A stretch of DNA of 28,759 nt from a virus, in the IMG/VR virus record IMGVR_UViG_3300044825_003900, positions 1-28,759 of that record; one strand, 5' to 3'. Shown here in pieces: positions 6,925-13,712 of the stretch; within the stretch, counting starts at the first letter, position 1, and each line of letters opens with the position of its first letter. Made by a program: the position numbers and the translations under genes. The notes under the pieces are model-generated. The model saw only the letters and a program-made list of their open reading frames with translations, made no database searches and was not told the DNA's origin.

Positions 6925-7380
6925 GTGGCCGAGCAGACCCGCAAAATTCCGCCCGATCTCGTGCCCGAGCTCCTCGCCCGGCACGGGCGCGGTGAGACGA
7001 GCCCGCAGCTCTCGTCGTGGCTCCTCGAGGCGCACAAGATCGAGATCACCGGGCGCTCGATCCGGCGGTTCATCGCGAACCGGGCGGACGAGCGCCGCGA
7101 GGCGGTGCGCAGCGTCGTCGCCGAGAAGCTCGCGCCCGTGGTCGACGCCGACCTCGTGGCGCTCGGTGAGATCGCGGAGCGGCTGAAGGGCTACGCCTCG
7201 AAGGCCGAAGCGCTCGGGAAGATGAGCCTGGCGATCCGGGCCTCCGAGGCCGAAGCGAACGTGCGCGTCTCCCGGCTGAAGCTCGCGGGCGCTGGCGGCG
7301 ACGACAAGCCGCCCGAGAAGTCCGCGCGCGACCGCCTGCTCGAGAAGCTCGAACGAATCGTTTCCCCCGCGGCCGCGTAG
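6925..7380 (+). CDS. Small terminase subunit, putative
   Basis: A 151-residue protein starting at GTG 6925. The N-terminal 55 residues resemble a helix-turn-helix (IPPDLVPELLARHGRGETSPQLSSWLLE then GRSIRRFIANR), as expected of a DNA-recognition subunit. The middle is a long charged helix suited to oligomerisation (REAVRSVVAEKLAPVVDADL onward) and the C-terminus ends in an RDRLLEKLERI helix that may contact the large subunit. It lies 15 bp upstream of the large terminase, the standard position. Small terminases diverge quickly, so the call depends mainly on architecture and context. Confidence 0.7.
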   Translation: MAEQTRKIPPDLVPELLARHGRGETSPQLSSWLLEAHKIEITGRSIRRFIANRADERREAVRSVVAEKLAPVVDADLVALGEIAERLKGYASKAEALGKMSLAIRASEAEANVRVSRLKLAGAGGDDKPPEKSARDRLLEKLERIVSPAAA

Positions 7381-7395
7381 CCGCACGGAGCCCAC

Positions 7396-8847
7396 ATGCT
7401 GCAGACCCGCACGCCGCCCCTCGTGATCCTCGCGCTGCTCGCCTCGATCGCCGTGATGCTCGTCCTCACCCGCGACGCCCAGGCATCCCCCATGGCCGAC
7501 ACCTCGGACCAGCGGTCGCTCGTCGAACGCCTCGCCGCGATGCCCCCCGACGCGCGGGCCGCCGCCCTCGCGGACTTCACCGACCACGAGCTCGCGGAGC
7601 TCGAGTACCTCTGGCCCGCGCACGCTCGCCCGAAGCAGCTCGCCCCCGCCGGCGCATGGCGCACCTGGCTCGTGATGGCCGGCCGCGGGTTCGGCAAGAC
7701 CCGCATCGGCGCCGAGTGGATCCGCGAGAAGGCCGAGGCGAACCCGCGTGGCCGGTTCGCCCTCGTCGCACGCACCGCGCCCGACGCCCGCGACGTCATG
7801 GTCGAGGGCGAGTCCGGCATCCTCGCGATCTCGCCGCCCTCGTTCCGCCCGAAGTACGAGCCGTCCAAGCGCCGCCTCACCTGGCCCAATGGCGCCGTCG
7901 CGACCACCTTCTCTGCCGACGAGCCCGACCTCCTGCGTGGCCCCCAGCACCACGCCGCGTGGGCCGACGAACTCGCCGCGTGGCGCTACGACGACGCGTG
8001 GGACCAGCTCCAGTTCGGCCTCCGCCTCGGCACCGACCCGCGCGCGGTCGTGACCACCACGCCCCGGCCCACGAAGCTCGTGCGCTCGATCCTCAGCGAC
8101 CCGACCACCGCCGTGACCCGCGGATCGATGTTCGAGAACCGGTCGAACCTGCCGCCGGCCTTCATCGAGAAGATCGTGCGGAAGTACGGTGGCACGCGCC
8201 TCGGCCGCCAGGAGATCGAGGCCGAGATGCTCGACGACGTTCCGGGCGCCCTCTGGAAGCGCGCGGACCTGGACCTCCGGCGCGTGCGGCAGGCTCCCGA
8301 GCTCCGCCGTGTCGTCGTCGCGATCGACCCGGCCGTCTCGGCCGACGAGGAATCCGACGAGACCGGCATCGTGATCGCCGGCGCCGGTACCTGCCGATGC
8401 AACCGCGGCGTTCCGGAGCTCCACGGCTTCGTGCTCGACGACCGCTCCGGCCGGAAGCACCCCGCCGAGTGGGCGAAGGACGCCGTCTCCGCGTACCAGC
8501 GCCACAAGGCCGACCGGATCGTCGCCGAGGTGAACCAGGGCGGCGACCTCGTCGAGCACACCGTCCGCACCGTCAGCAATGCGGTCTCGTACCGGGCCGT
8601 GCACGCCGCGAAGGGCAAGCGCACCCGCGCCGAGCCGGTCGCCGCCCTCTACGAGCAGGGCAAGGTCCACCACGTGGGCACCTTCGCGTCGCTCGAGGAC
8701 CAGATGGCGACGTGGGACCCGCTCCTCGACGACAAGAGCCCGGACCGCGTCGACGCGCTCGTCTACGCGCTCACCGACCTCCTCATCGAAGGCTCTGCGC
8801 CGGGCTTCGCCGGCCTGCCGGGCTCGATCTCCGCCCGACGCACGTAG
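7396..8847 (+). CDS. Large terminase subunit (COG5323/RcGTA type) with N-terminal hydrophobic extension
   Basis: A 483-residue packaging motor. The ATPase domain has Walker A GRGFGKT (96-102) and Walker B ending ADE (D191, E192); the RNase H-like nuclease domain shows AIDPAVS (D311), VAEVNQGG (E378) and DRVDALVYA (D453). Overall it matches the COG5323 group that includes gene-transfer-agent terminases, not Mu gp28. The first 32 residues are unusual: a hydrophobic run (LVILALLASIAVMLVL) then DAQASP, like a secretion signal. ATG 7396 has a CGGAG site 6 nt upstream and the extension has strong third-position GC, so it appears translated. ATG 7492 (residue 33) would give a family-typical N-terminus but lacks a convincing ribosome binding site. 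Confidence 0.93.
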   Translation: MLQTRTPPLVILALLASIAVMLVLTRDAQASPMADTSDQRSLVERLAAMPPDARAAALADFTDHELAELEYLWPAHARPKQLAPAGAWRTWLVMAGRGFGKTRIGAEWIREKAEANPRGRFALVARTAPDARDVMVEGESGILAISPPSFRPKYEPSKRRLTWPNGAVATTFSADEPDLLRGPQHHAAWADELAAWRYDDAWDQLQFGLRLGTDPRAVVTTTPRPTKLVRSILSDPTTAVTRGSMFENRSNLPPAFIEKIVRKYGGTRLGRQEIEAEMLDDVPGALWKRADLDLRRVRQAPELRRVVVAIDPAVSADEESDETGIVIAGAGTCRCNRGVPELHGFVLDDRSGRKHPAEWAKDAVSAYQRHKADRIVAEVNQGGDLVEHTVRTVSNAVSYRAVHAAKGKRTRAEPVAALYEQGKVHHVGTFASLEDQMATWDPLLDDKSPDRVDALVYALTDLLIEGSAPGFAGLPGSISARRT

Positions 8848-8874
8848 CTCGACCCAGGATCGGTCCCCGCCACC

Positions 8875-10383
8875 ATGTCGAACCCGCCGCGGCAGGAATT
8901 CCGGGACCATCCGGTCCTGTCGTCGTTCTCGGCATTCGACACGGTCGGCGCGGTTCGCGCGGCGCTGAACGAGCTCGAGGAGGGTGTCTTCCAGCGGTCG
9001 GCGCAGCTCGTCGACCGGATGGGCCGCGACGACCGGATCCGAGCGGCGCTCGAGACCCGCATTCGCGGGCTCCTCGGGCAGCCCCTCTCCTTCGAGGAGC
9101 AGGGCGACAAGCGGCGCAAGAGCGCGCTCGTGCGCGAGCTCGACGAGCGCTTCTGGACCTTCGCGCCCGAGTCCGAGGTCGGGCAGCTGCTCCGGTGGGG
9201 CCTGACGATCGGCGTCGGGCTCGCCGAGAACGTGTGGGAGCGCGGGCCCCGTCGCTGGGAGCCGCGTCTCAAGGTGTGGCACCCCGAGCACCTGCGGTGG
9301 GACTGGACGAAGCGCCGGTTCGTGGTCTCGACGCAGGACGGCGACCTCACGATCGAGCCCGGCGACCCGAAGTGGGTGGTCTTCGAACCCTTCGGCACGC
9401 GGGGCTGGATGCACGGCCTCGTCCGGGCGCTCGCGATCCCCTGGCTCGTTCGGCAGTGGGCCTACCGCGATTGGGCCCGGTACTCCGAGGTGCACGGACT
9501 GCCGATCCGCAAGGCGGTGGTGCCGTCGAACGCGTCGGACGCTGACAAGACGCGCTTCTTCGACAGCCTGAAGCGGCTCGGCTCCGAGTCGACGGTGCTC
9601 GCGCCGGCGGGCCAGACCGCGCAGGACGCGGCCTTCGACCTCGAGCTCGTTGAGGCCGAGGCGAACACGTGGGAGGGCTTCGACCGGCTCATCGGCCGGA
9701 CCGAGAGCTCGATCTCGATCGCGGTGCTCGGCCAGAACCTCACGACCGAGGTTCAGGGCGGCTCGCGCGCGGCCGCCGAGGTGCACGACCGGGTCCGCAA
9801 CGACCTGGTCGAGTCCGACGGCGAGCAGCTCGCGACGTGCCTGCACGTGCAGGTCCTCCAGCCGTGGGCCGAGTTCAACTACGGGTCGGGCGACGACGCC
9901 CCCTGGCCGTGCTGGGAGACCGAGCCGCCGATCGACACGAAGGCGCGGGCGGACACGCTCAACGCCGCGGCCGACGCACTGAACAAGTTCCGCACGGGCG
10001 GCGTGCCCGTGGATGTTCAGGAGTACGCGGACGAGTTCGAGCTCGAGCTCATCGACGGCGCACCGATCGGCGAGCCGCCGACGCCCGCACCGACTGACGC
10101 TCCGCCGAAGCAGCTCTCGCAGGGCGAGGACGATCCCGAAGGCCTGCCGTACGCCGACCGGGTCGGTGACGAGGCCGTTCGGATCGCAAGCGATGCGGTC
10201 GCGCCGGACCTCGCTGTGCTGCTGAAGGCGATCGACGAGGCCACCTCGCTCGAGCAGCTGCAGGCCGCTCTGCCGGGGATCTTCGAGTCGATGGACCCGT
10301 CGGCGCTCGCGAGCGTGAGCGCCGGGTCCGAGCAGCTCGCGGAGCTGGCGGGCCGGCGCGCGATGCGTCGTCGAAAGGCGTGA
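8875..10383 (+). CDS. Portal protein, Mu gp29-like (DUF935)
   Basis: A 502-residue protein of the DUF935 family, the Mu-type portal that forms the dodecameric ring for DNA entry and tail attachment. Recognisable stretches are DRIRAALETRIRGLLGQP near 55-75, the WGLTIGVGLAENVW segment, KVWHPEHLRWDW, VVFEPFGTRGWMHGL, and SISIAVLGQNLTTE in the C-terminal half, all in family order. Length is as expected. It follows the large terminase after 27 bp and precedes the gpF gene, matching the Mu head-gene order. The last 100 or so residues are a divergent acidic tail. It starts at ATG with an AGGATCGG site upstream. Confidence 0.92.
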   Translation: MSNPPRQEFRDHPVLSSFSAFDTVGAVRAALNELEEGVFQRSAQLVDRMGRDDRIRAALETRIRGLLGQPLSFEEQGDKRRKSALVRELDERFWTFAPESEVGQLLRWGLTIGVGLAENVWERGPRRWEPRLKVWHPEHLRWDWTKRRFVVSTQDGDLTIEPGDPKWVVFEPFGTRGWMHGLVRALAIPWLVRQWAYRDWARYSEVHGLPIRKAVVPSNASDADKTRFFDSLKRLGSESTVLAPAGQTAQDAAFDLELVEAEANTWEGFDRLIGRTESSISIAVLGQNLTTEVQGGSRAAAEVHDRVRNDLVESDGEQLATCLHVQVLQPWAEFNYGSGDDAPWPCWETEPPIDTKARADTLNAAADALNKFRTGGVPVDVQEYADEFELELIDGAPIGEPPTPAPTDAPPKQLSQGEDDPEGLPYADRVGDEAVRIASDAVAPDLAVLLKAIDEATSLEQLQAALPGIFESMDPSALASVSAGSEQLAELAGRRAMRRRKA

Positions 10384-10387
10384 CGGG

Positions 10388-11590
10388 GTGTCCACGTCGG
10401 TGCTCGCCGCCGCGCTCAGCGCTGCGGTGCGACGGCTCGCGGCCGACGGCGGGCGCGTGCCCGACCCGGCGGCAGGAACCGGCGCGCCGTTCGCCGAGGC
10501 GATCGCCTGGCATCGGTCGCGCGAGCCGCTGACCGACGAGGAGTGGAGCAAGCGCCAGGACTGGTACCGGCGGCGATCGTTCACCGTCGCGAACGTCGCG
10601 CAGCTCGACCTCGTCAGCGACGTGCACCGCGCGATCGACACCGCGATCGCGGAGGGCACGACGCTCGCGGACTTCAAGAAGGAGGTCGGCGACAAGCTCA
10701 AGGCCGCGTGGGGCGGCGACGTGAAGAACCCCGCGTGGCGCCTCGAGGTGATCTTCCGGCAGGGGACGCTCTCGGCCTACGGGGCTGGCCGCTACTACCA
10801 GGCGAGCTCGCCCGAGGTCCTGAAGCGCCGCCCGTACTGGGGCCTCGAGGTCGTCGTCGACAGCCGCACGACGAAGGAGATCTGCCGGCCGCTCGTCGGC
10901 ACGGTGCTCGCGGCGAACGATCCGTGGTGGCGGGTGCACATCCCGCCGCTCCACATGCTCTGCCGCACGGCGCTCACGACCTACACCGAGGAGCAGGCGA
11001 AGAAGCGCGGGATCACCGCGAAGCCGACGCTGAAGCCGGTGCAGGACGGGTTTGGTCTCGCGCCGGACGCGATCGAGAGCGACGGGCCGACGGCGAGCCG
11101 CTGGTACGAGGAGAAGCTGAAGCGCGCGCCGGCGAAGCTCGCCGAGGTCGCGAAGGCGAAGCAGGCGGCGGCCGAGTCAGGTGGCTCCGGCGGCGGCCGC
11201 GGTGGCCGATCGGGCGATGGCGGTGGGGACGGACCAGGGAAGCCCGGGGATCACCAAATCGCGTGGCTTCCGAAGGAGCTCGCTGAGGCCGTCGGCGCGA
11301 AGGAAGGGCCCGTGTGGCTCTCCCTGGAGACGAAGATCAAGAACCAGAAGCACCACCCCGACGTGCCGGAGGTGGCCTGGACGGCAGTCCAGCAGATGAT
11401 CGACGGCGCCGACCTGATCACCACCGACAAGCCCAAACACCTCGCGGTGCTCCACAGCGCTGACCGTTGGTACCTCGTCGTGAAGGCACTGCCCGACAAG
11501 CCGAACCACTTCGCCGTCTCACTGCGTCGTCCGAAGAGGAACGAGGCGGAGCGGATGCGGAAGCGCGGACGGGTGATTCGGGAGAAATGA
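10388..11590 (+). CDS. Mu gpF-like head morphogenesis protein fused to a C-terminal nuclease-like domain
   Basis: A 400-residue two-part protein starting at GTG, 4 bp after the portal gene. Residues about 60-205 are the phage Mu protein F (MuF) domain: VIFRQGTLSAYGAGRY, VVVDSRTTKEIC with C166, and IPPLHMLCRT with H189 and C192. A Gly-rich linker (about 265-287) follows. Residues about 290-400 form a separate domain (VWLSLETKIKNQKHHPDVP, then HLAVLHSADRWYLVVKAL and HFAVSLRR) resembling the PBECR family (phage Barnase/EndoU/ColicinE5-D/RelE-like nucleases) known to be attached to MuF proteins. Such proteins are thought to be carried in the capsid and injected. The gpF call is firm; the nuclease call is recall-based. 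Confidence 0.88.
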   Translation: MSTSVLAAALSAAVRRLAADGGRVPDPAAGTGAPFAEAIAWHRSREPLTDEEWSKRQDWYRRRSFTVANVAQLDLVSDVHRAIDTAIAEGTTLADFKKEVGDKLKAAWGGDVKNPAWRLEVIFRQGTLSAYGAGRYYQASSPEVLKRRPYWGLEVVVDSRTTKEICRPLVGTVLAANDPWWRVHIPPLHMLCRTALTTYTEEQAKKRGITAKPTLKPVQDGFGLAPDAIESDGPTASRWYEEKLKRAPAKLAEVAKAKQAAAESGGSGGGRGGRSGDGGGDGPGKPGDHQIAWLPKELAEAVGAKEGPVWLSLETKIKNQKHHPDVPEVAWTAVQQMIDGADLITTDKPKHLAVLHSADRWYLVVKALPDKPNHFAVSLRRPKRNEAERMRKRGRVIREK

Positions 11591-11694
11591 ACAACCGCTG
11601 CTGGAGGGACCCCCGAGTCTCCCTCTACTCCAACCCTCTCGGGCGGTACGGCCGGGGGATTTACCGTTTCAGCAGCGGCTACCGAGAATTCTAG
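11587..11694 (+). CDS. Small ORF of 35 codons coupled to the gpF-nuclease gene
   Basis: The ATG at 11587 overlaps the gpF stop (ATGA) and follows a GGGAG at 11579-11583. It encodes a 35-residue Arg/Tyr/Ser-rich basic peptide (starts MNNRCWRDPR, ends SSGYREF). Codon third positions are mostly G/C. The ORF coincides with a long hairpin (11595-11678), so the base pattern may instead be set by RNA structure. No family recognised. It could be a capsid-packaged basic peptide, a leader-type ORF, a small antagonist of the nuclease domain, or a chance ORF. Confidence 0.4.
   Translation: MNNRCWRDPRVSLYSNPLGRYGRGIYRFSSGYREF
11595..11678 (+). other. Long stem-loop between the gpF and protease genes
   Basis: CCGCTGCTG (11595-11603) pairs perfectly with CAGCAGCGG (11670-11678), and the stem extends inward three more pairs with G-U (GAG with TTT). 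Inside, CCCCC (11610-11614) can pair with GGGGG (11654-11658), or CCCGAG (11612-11617) with CTCGGG (11638-11643). No U-tract follows, so a standard intrinsic terminator is not supported; an RNA-processing, attenuation or structured-RNA element is possible. Confidence 0.6.
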
Positions 11695-11720
11695 GCCGCC
11701 CGCCGTCGCGAGGCAACACC

Positions 11721-12683
11721 GTGTCGCCCAACGTCGCCCTCCAGATCGAGCTCGCCGCCGGGAAGTCCCCGCCGACCGAGTTCCGCCTGTTCACGAAGGG
11801 CAACGTCGAGACCACGAAGGGCACGTTCCTCTTCGACGACCTCGCCGCGGCGACCGTGATCGCGAACGCCCAGGACTGGGGGAACGAGTTCCCGCTCGAC
11901 TACGACCACGCGATGGTGCGGTGGGACGCGCCCGCCGACGGCGGCATCGCGGCCGGCTGGTTCAAGCCCGAGCTCCGCGACGGCGAGCTGTGGGCGACGA
12001 ACGTCTCCTGGACGCCGAAGGCGACGAAGCACCTGACCGACCGCGAGTACCGCTACTGCTCGCCCACGTTCCGCGTCGACGACAACCGGCGCATCACGCA
12101 GCTCATCAACTGCGCGCTCACCAACCTGCCGGCCACGAAGCGGATGGACCCGCTCGTCGCGTCGCAGCGGCCGCACGGCCACCAGTCCGAGGCGGCTCCG
12201 CCGACCTCTCCGGAGACCACCATGTCGAAGCTCTTCCTGATCGCCCTCGGCCTGCCCGAGACCACCCCCGAGGCCGAAGCCGTCGCCCGCGCCTCCCGCA
12301 TGCGCGAACTCGTCAGCCTCACCGGCAAGGGCACCCCCGACGAGGCCTTCGGCGTCGTCCTCGCGTGGAAGAAGGCCTTCGACGAGCTGCCCGAGCTCGT
12401 GAAGAAGGTCGCTGCGCTCGAGGCGGCCGCGCAGGACCGCGACATCACGCTCGCGATCGACGAGGCCACGAAGCAGGGCAAGGTCACGCCGGCGCAGCGC
12501 GAGTCGCTCCTCGCCCTCGGCAAGTCGAACCCGACCAGCCTGAAGACCTTCCTCGACGCGGCCCCCACGCTCTCCGCCGCCGCGCCGGCCGCGAACGAGA
12601 AGCCCGCCGCGAAGCCCGCCCCGTCGCCCGACCAGGTGAAGCTCGCCCAGCAGCTCGGCGTGAAGCCCGAGGACCTCGTCTAG
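11721..12683 (+). CDS. Capsid protease, Mu gpI-like, with C-terminal scaffold
   Basis: A 320-residue head-maturation protease of the Mu gpI family. The N-terminal about 150 residues hold the protease region with FPLDYDHAMV, GGIAAGWFKPELRDGELWA, YRYCSPTF and INCALTNLPAT, in the order seen in the family. From residue 168 the sequence becomes helical and charged (VKKVAALEAAAQDRD, TPAQRESLLALGKSN) and ends in a Pro/Ala-rich tail with VKLAQQLGVKPEDL, typical of the scaffold part. It starts at GTG 11721 after CGCGAGG; the spacing is good. In Mu the same arrangement yields protease I and scaffold Z from nested starts. Confidence 0.88.
   Translation: MSPNVALQIELAAGKSPPTEFRLFTKGNVETTKGTFLFDDLAAATVIANAQDWGNEFPLDYDHAMVRWDAPADGGIAAGWFKPELRDGELWATNVSWTPKATKHLTDREYRYCSPTFRVDDNRRITQLINCALTNLPATKRMDPLVASQRPHGHQSEAAPPTSPETTMSKLFLIALGLPETTPEAEAVARASRMRELVSLTGKGTPDEAFGVVLAWKKAFDELPELVKKVAALEAAAQDRDITLAIDEATKQGKVTPAQRESLLALGKSNPTSLKTFLDAAPTLSAAAPAANEKPAAKPAPSPDQVKLAQQLGVKPEDLV
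12222..12683 (+). CDS. Nested in-frame scaffold protein, Mu gpZ-like
   Basis: An in-frame ATG at 12222 inside the protease gene is preceded by GGAG at 12212-12215 (6-nt spacer) and would give a 153-residue protein covering only the scaffold portion. This is the same layout as Mu I/Z, where scaffold is made in excess from an internal start. The scaffold would direct capsid assembly and be cleaved by the full-length protease. Sequence gives the start and ribosome binding site; production of the short form is inferred. Confidence 0.65.
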   Translation: MSKLFLIALGLPETTPEAEAVARASRMRELVSLTGKGTPDEAFGVVLAWKKAFDELPELVKKVAALEAAAQDRDITLAIDEATKQGKVTPAQRESLLALGKSNPTSLKTFLDAAPTLSAAAPAANEKPAAKPAPSPDQVKLAQQLGVKPEDLV

Positions 12684-12763
12684 CCAGACCCGGCCCGATC
12701 CAACCTCCCACACGAAACGAACGACTGGCGGCGGGCTGAAGCCTCGACCGCACGGAGACCCTC

Positions 12764-13627
12764 ATGACCGCTCTCGCCAAGAACCGCAGCACCGTCCGCG
12801 TCGGTGACCGCTCGACCGTCGCGCTCCTCGTCGTCGCCGTCGCGGCCGCGAAGGAGATCTTCCAGGGCTCGCTCGTCGCGATCGACGCCTCGGGCAACCT
12901 CGTGCCGGCCGACGACGACGCGTCGCTGCGCATCGTCGGCATGGCCGAGCAGCACGTCGACAATTTGGACGGCAGCGCCGGCGACCTCAGCTGCCGGGTG
13001 CGCACCGGCGTCTTCCAGTGGGCGAACAGCGCCGGGGTCGACGCGATCACCGCGGCCGACATCGGCAACGCCTGCTACGCGGTCGACGACCAGACGGTCG
13101 CGCGCTCGAGCGCCGGTGGGACCCGGCCCCCGGCGGGCATCGTGGTCGGCGTCGACTCGACCGACGGCGTCTCCGTGGAGACCCACTTCGGCGTCGCGGT
13201 GCCGCCGACCTTCACCGCCGTGCACCTGCTCGCGGGTGCGGACCTCTCGGCCGTCGGCAAGATCGCGGTGAAGGTGAACAGCTCCGGCAAGGTCGTCGCG
13301 GCCGGCGCGGGCGAGTTCGCGATCGGCATCCTGCAGAACGCGCCGGTCGCCGACGCGGTCGCCGTCGTCGCGGTGGGCGGCGTCGCCCTCGCGAAGGCCG
13401 GCACCGGCGGCGTCACCGCGGGCCAGCAGGTCGTGCCGGAGTCCGACGGCGAGCTCATCACCGCGATCGGCAGCTACACGAAGACCGACGACGCGGGCGC
13501 CGCCTCCGACGCGCTCAAGGGCCCGAGCATCGTCGGCACCGCGCTCTCGACGGCCACCGCTGGGAACGAGTTCCGCGTGCTCGTGAACCCGAGCGGCGCG
13601 ATCCCGACCACCGCGACCACCACGTAA
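12764..13627 (+). CDS. Putative head decoration/cement protein with two domains
   Basis: A 287-residue, Ala/Val/Gly-rich beta protein between scaffold and major capsid, the usual place for a decoration protein. The N-terminal half (FQGSLVAIDASGNLVPADDD, VGMAEQHVDN, GNACYAVDDQTVAR, AGIVVGVD) and the C-terminal half (LSAVGKIAVKVNSSGKVVAA, FAIGILQNAPV, VTAGQQVVPESDGELI) each resemble the small beta-barrel capsid-cement folds (DUF2190 and similar). They look like two related modules in tandem. CGCACGGAG upstream of the ATG gives a good ribosome binding site. Mu itself lacks a gene at this exact position. Function by position and composition. Confidence 0.7.
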   Translation: MTALAKNRSTVRVGDRSTVALLVVAVAAAKEIFQGSLVAIDASGNLVPADDDASLRIVGMAEQHVDNLDGSAGDLSCRVRTGVFQWANSAGVDAITAADIGNACYAVDDQTVARSSAGGTRPPAGIVVGVDSTDGVSVETHFGVAVPPTFTAVHLLAGADLSAVGKIAVKVNSSGKVVAAGAGEFAIGILQNAPVADAVAVVAVGGVALAKAGTGGVTAGQQVVPESDGELITAIGSYTKTDDAGAASDALKGPSIVGTALSTATAGNEFRVLVNPSGAIPTTATTT

Positions 13628-13652
13628 GACCTGACGCCCACCCACCTCTCCC

Positions 13653-13698
13653 CGTCAGCCCAGCCCCATTCAGCGTCACCGGCAAGGCCGGGCTGACG
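13653..13698 (+). other. Inverted repeat in the leader of the major capsid gene
   Basis: CGTCAGCCC (13653-13661) is perfectly complementary to GGGCTGACG (13690-13698). Inside lies a second, competing hairpin, CCGGC-AAG-GCCGG (13679-13691), which shares two bases with the outer stem. The outer stem ends just before the ribosome binding site CGCACGGAG (13697-13705). It lacks a U-tract. An mRNA-stabilising or processing hairpin for the most abundant late message is plausible. Confidence 0.55.
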
Positions 13699-13712
13699 CA
13701 CGGAGTACCGCC

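Noticed and set aside
6832-10701. Minus-strand open frame of 1289 codons opposite terminase and portal
   Set aside because: It lies antisense to well recognised terminase and portal genes, is Arg/Leu/Glu-biased without motifs, and is the expected shadow of GC-rich codons.
11595-11678. Intrinsic transcription terminator after gpF
   Set aside because: The stem is strong but no U-tract follows, and the next structural gene must be transcribed.
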